The position numbers and the translations under genes are program-made. From the NCBI GenBank assembly GCA_918797485.1, contig CAKKNE010000001.1:6076001-6140000 (forward strand): DNA of 64,000 bases. The letters run 5' to 3'. The notes beneath the pieces were generated by a model. That model did not search any database. It was not told where the DNA came from and saw only the letters and a list, made by a program, of their open reading frames with translations. This document shows positions 63,706 through 64,000 of this stretch, piece by piece. How positions within the stretch are numbered: position 1 is the stretch's first letter; every line of letters starts with the position of its first letter. The stretch comes from Pelagomonas calceolata (lineage: Eukaryota > Sar > Pelagophyceae > Pelagomonadales > Pelagomonadaceae).

Positions 63706-64000
63706 ATGCATGCGTTGCTTCTTGGATCGCTTTTGGTCATATCCAGACGATGCACAGCGATCACGACCATCGCTAAGGACGACGCCGTCCGACGAGACAC
63801 AGCACTGACCCGAAGCGCCGGCGGCGCGGCCGCGGACGCCAGCGCCGCGGACGCAGCACTGACCCGCAGCACCGGCGGCGCGGTCGCGGACGCCAGCGCC
63901 GCGGACGCAGCACTGACCCGCAGCACCGGCGGCGCGGTCGCGTGGCGACCCGTTCCGTCGTTTGCGATCAATTTGGACCTCGCGCCCGAGCAACGCTACG
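63706..64000 (+). CDS. 5' end of an acid ceramidase/NAAA-like amidase gene
   Basis: The frame is open from ATG 63706 to the window end (98 codons plus one base). It starts with a hydrophobic leader (MHALLLGSLLVISRRCTAIT). It then has an Ala-rich region made of an 18-residue tandem repeat (AALTRSTGGAVADASAAD). It enters WRPVPSFAINLDLAPEQRY, which matches the start of the acid ceramidase / N-acylethanolamine acid amidase fold (P.Y.INLDLPP..RW). These lysosomal Ntn-hydrolases cut fatty-acid amides after self-processing at a Cys further downstream, outside the window. The repeat region would lie between signal peptide and mature chain, where the family has none. Confidence 0.7.
   Translation, partial: MHALLLGSLLVISRRCTAITTIAKDDAVRRDTALTRSAGGAAADASAADAALTRSTGGAVADASAADAALTRSTGGAVAWRPVPSFAINLDLAPEQRY
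63800..63951. repeat. 54-bp tandem repeat, 2.8 copies, coding
   Basis: The unit begins CAGCACTGACCCG at 63800, 63854 and 63908, a period of 54 bp or 18 codons. Copies two and three are identical where they overlap; copy one has a few changes. It is in frame with the NAAA-like gene. Confidence 0.9.

Noticed and set aside
1-64000. CRISPR arrays, bacterial operons or phage genes
   Set aside because: No regularly spaced short repeats, Shine-Dalgarno patterns or phage proteins were seen; the sequence is nuclear eukaryotic DNA.

Overview
The window is nuclear DNA of a compact, GC-rich eukaryotic alga, most likely a pelagophyte stramenopile (Aureococcus or Pelagomonas type). Plastid proteins start with a signal peptide followed by an F-containing, ASAFAP-like junction (ASAFTPP at 55.5 kb, AAFIAP at 60.8 kb, AATFTYS at 30.5 kb), as in secondary-plastid heterokonts. 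The few introns carry short elements with terminal inverted repeats and 8-bp target duplications, the hallmark of the introner elements reported in Aureococcus anophagefferens. The species call is inference.

Layout: I count 39 genes, two of them cut by the window edges. Of 38 neighbouring pairs, 34 are on opposite strands, so the window alternates between convergent 3' ends (often 15-60 bp apart; one pair shares a TTAA for both stop codons) and divergent promoters. Many divergent promoters hold one copy of a conserved inverted motif, GCTAGCGGC followed by GTAAGACACTAGCAAGC, which I cannot match to any known element.

Region by region: 0-5.4 kb, a PLP aminotransferase split by six introner-type introns, and a UDP-glycosyltransferase. 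5.4-10.1 kb, RRS1, two unknown proteins and a PARP-type zinc finger protein. 10.8-13.4 kb, a long-chain prenyl diphosphate synthase paralogue without catalytic aspartates, and a TPT-family transporter. 13.5-19.1 kb, the GPI transamidase catalytic subunit, a VWA protein with a tRNA-Pro inside its intron, and a mitotic cyclin with a CaaX tail. 19.1-24.8 kb, RRP5. 25.4-29.8 kb, a basic disordered protein, a plastid fibrillin, a secreted protein and a pyroglutamyl peptidase with introners, and a truncated glycosyltransferase. 29.8-35.7 kb, Cpn20, CHMP5/VPS60, an eIF4B-like protein and a membrane / pseudouridine synthase / 2OG-oxygenase fusion. 35.8-41.6 kb, a BspA-like surface protein with one internal stop, a histidine phosphatase, an unknown membrane protein and eIF3k. 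42-50 kb, a DEAH helicase, an NTF2 / zinc finger / degenerate TruA fusion, a membrane SAM/U-box protein and a coiled-coil protein. 50-55 kb, a large kinesin with a Tudor-like tail. 55.5-64 kb, a plastid protein, an acidic coiled coil, GT61 and fucosyltransferase-like enzymes, a plastid-type two-pore K+ channel, an unknown protein and the start of an acid ceramidase/NAAA-like gene.

Functional themes are ribosome and RNA work (RRS1, RRP5, DEAH helicase, eIF3k, eIF4B-like, two pseudouridine-synthase folds), plastid proteins (fibrillin, Cpn20, TPK, prenyl synthase paralogue) and secretory/glycan enzymes (UGT, GT61, FUT-like, GPI8). There is no operon logic. Gene models were built by hand; splice sites were accepted when reading frame and family homology agreed.
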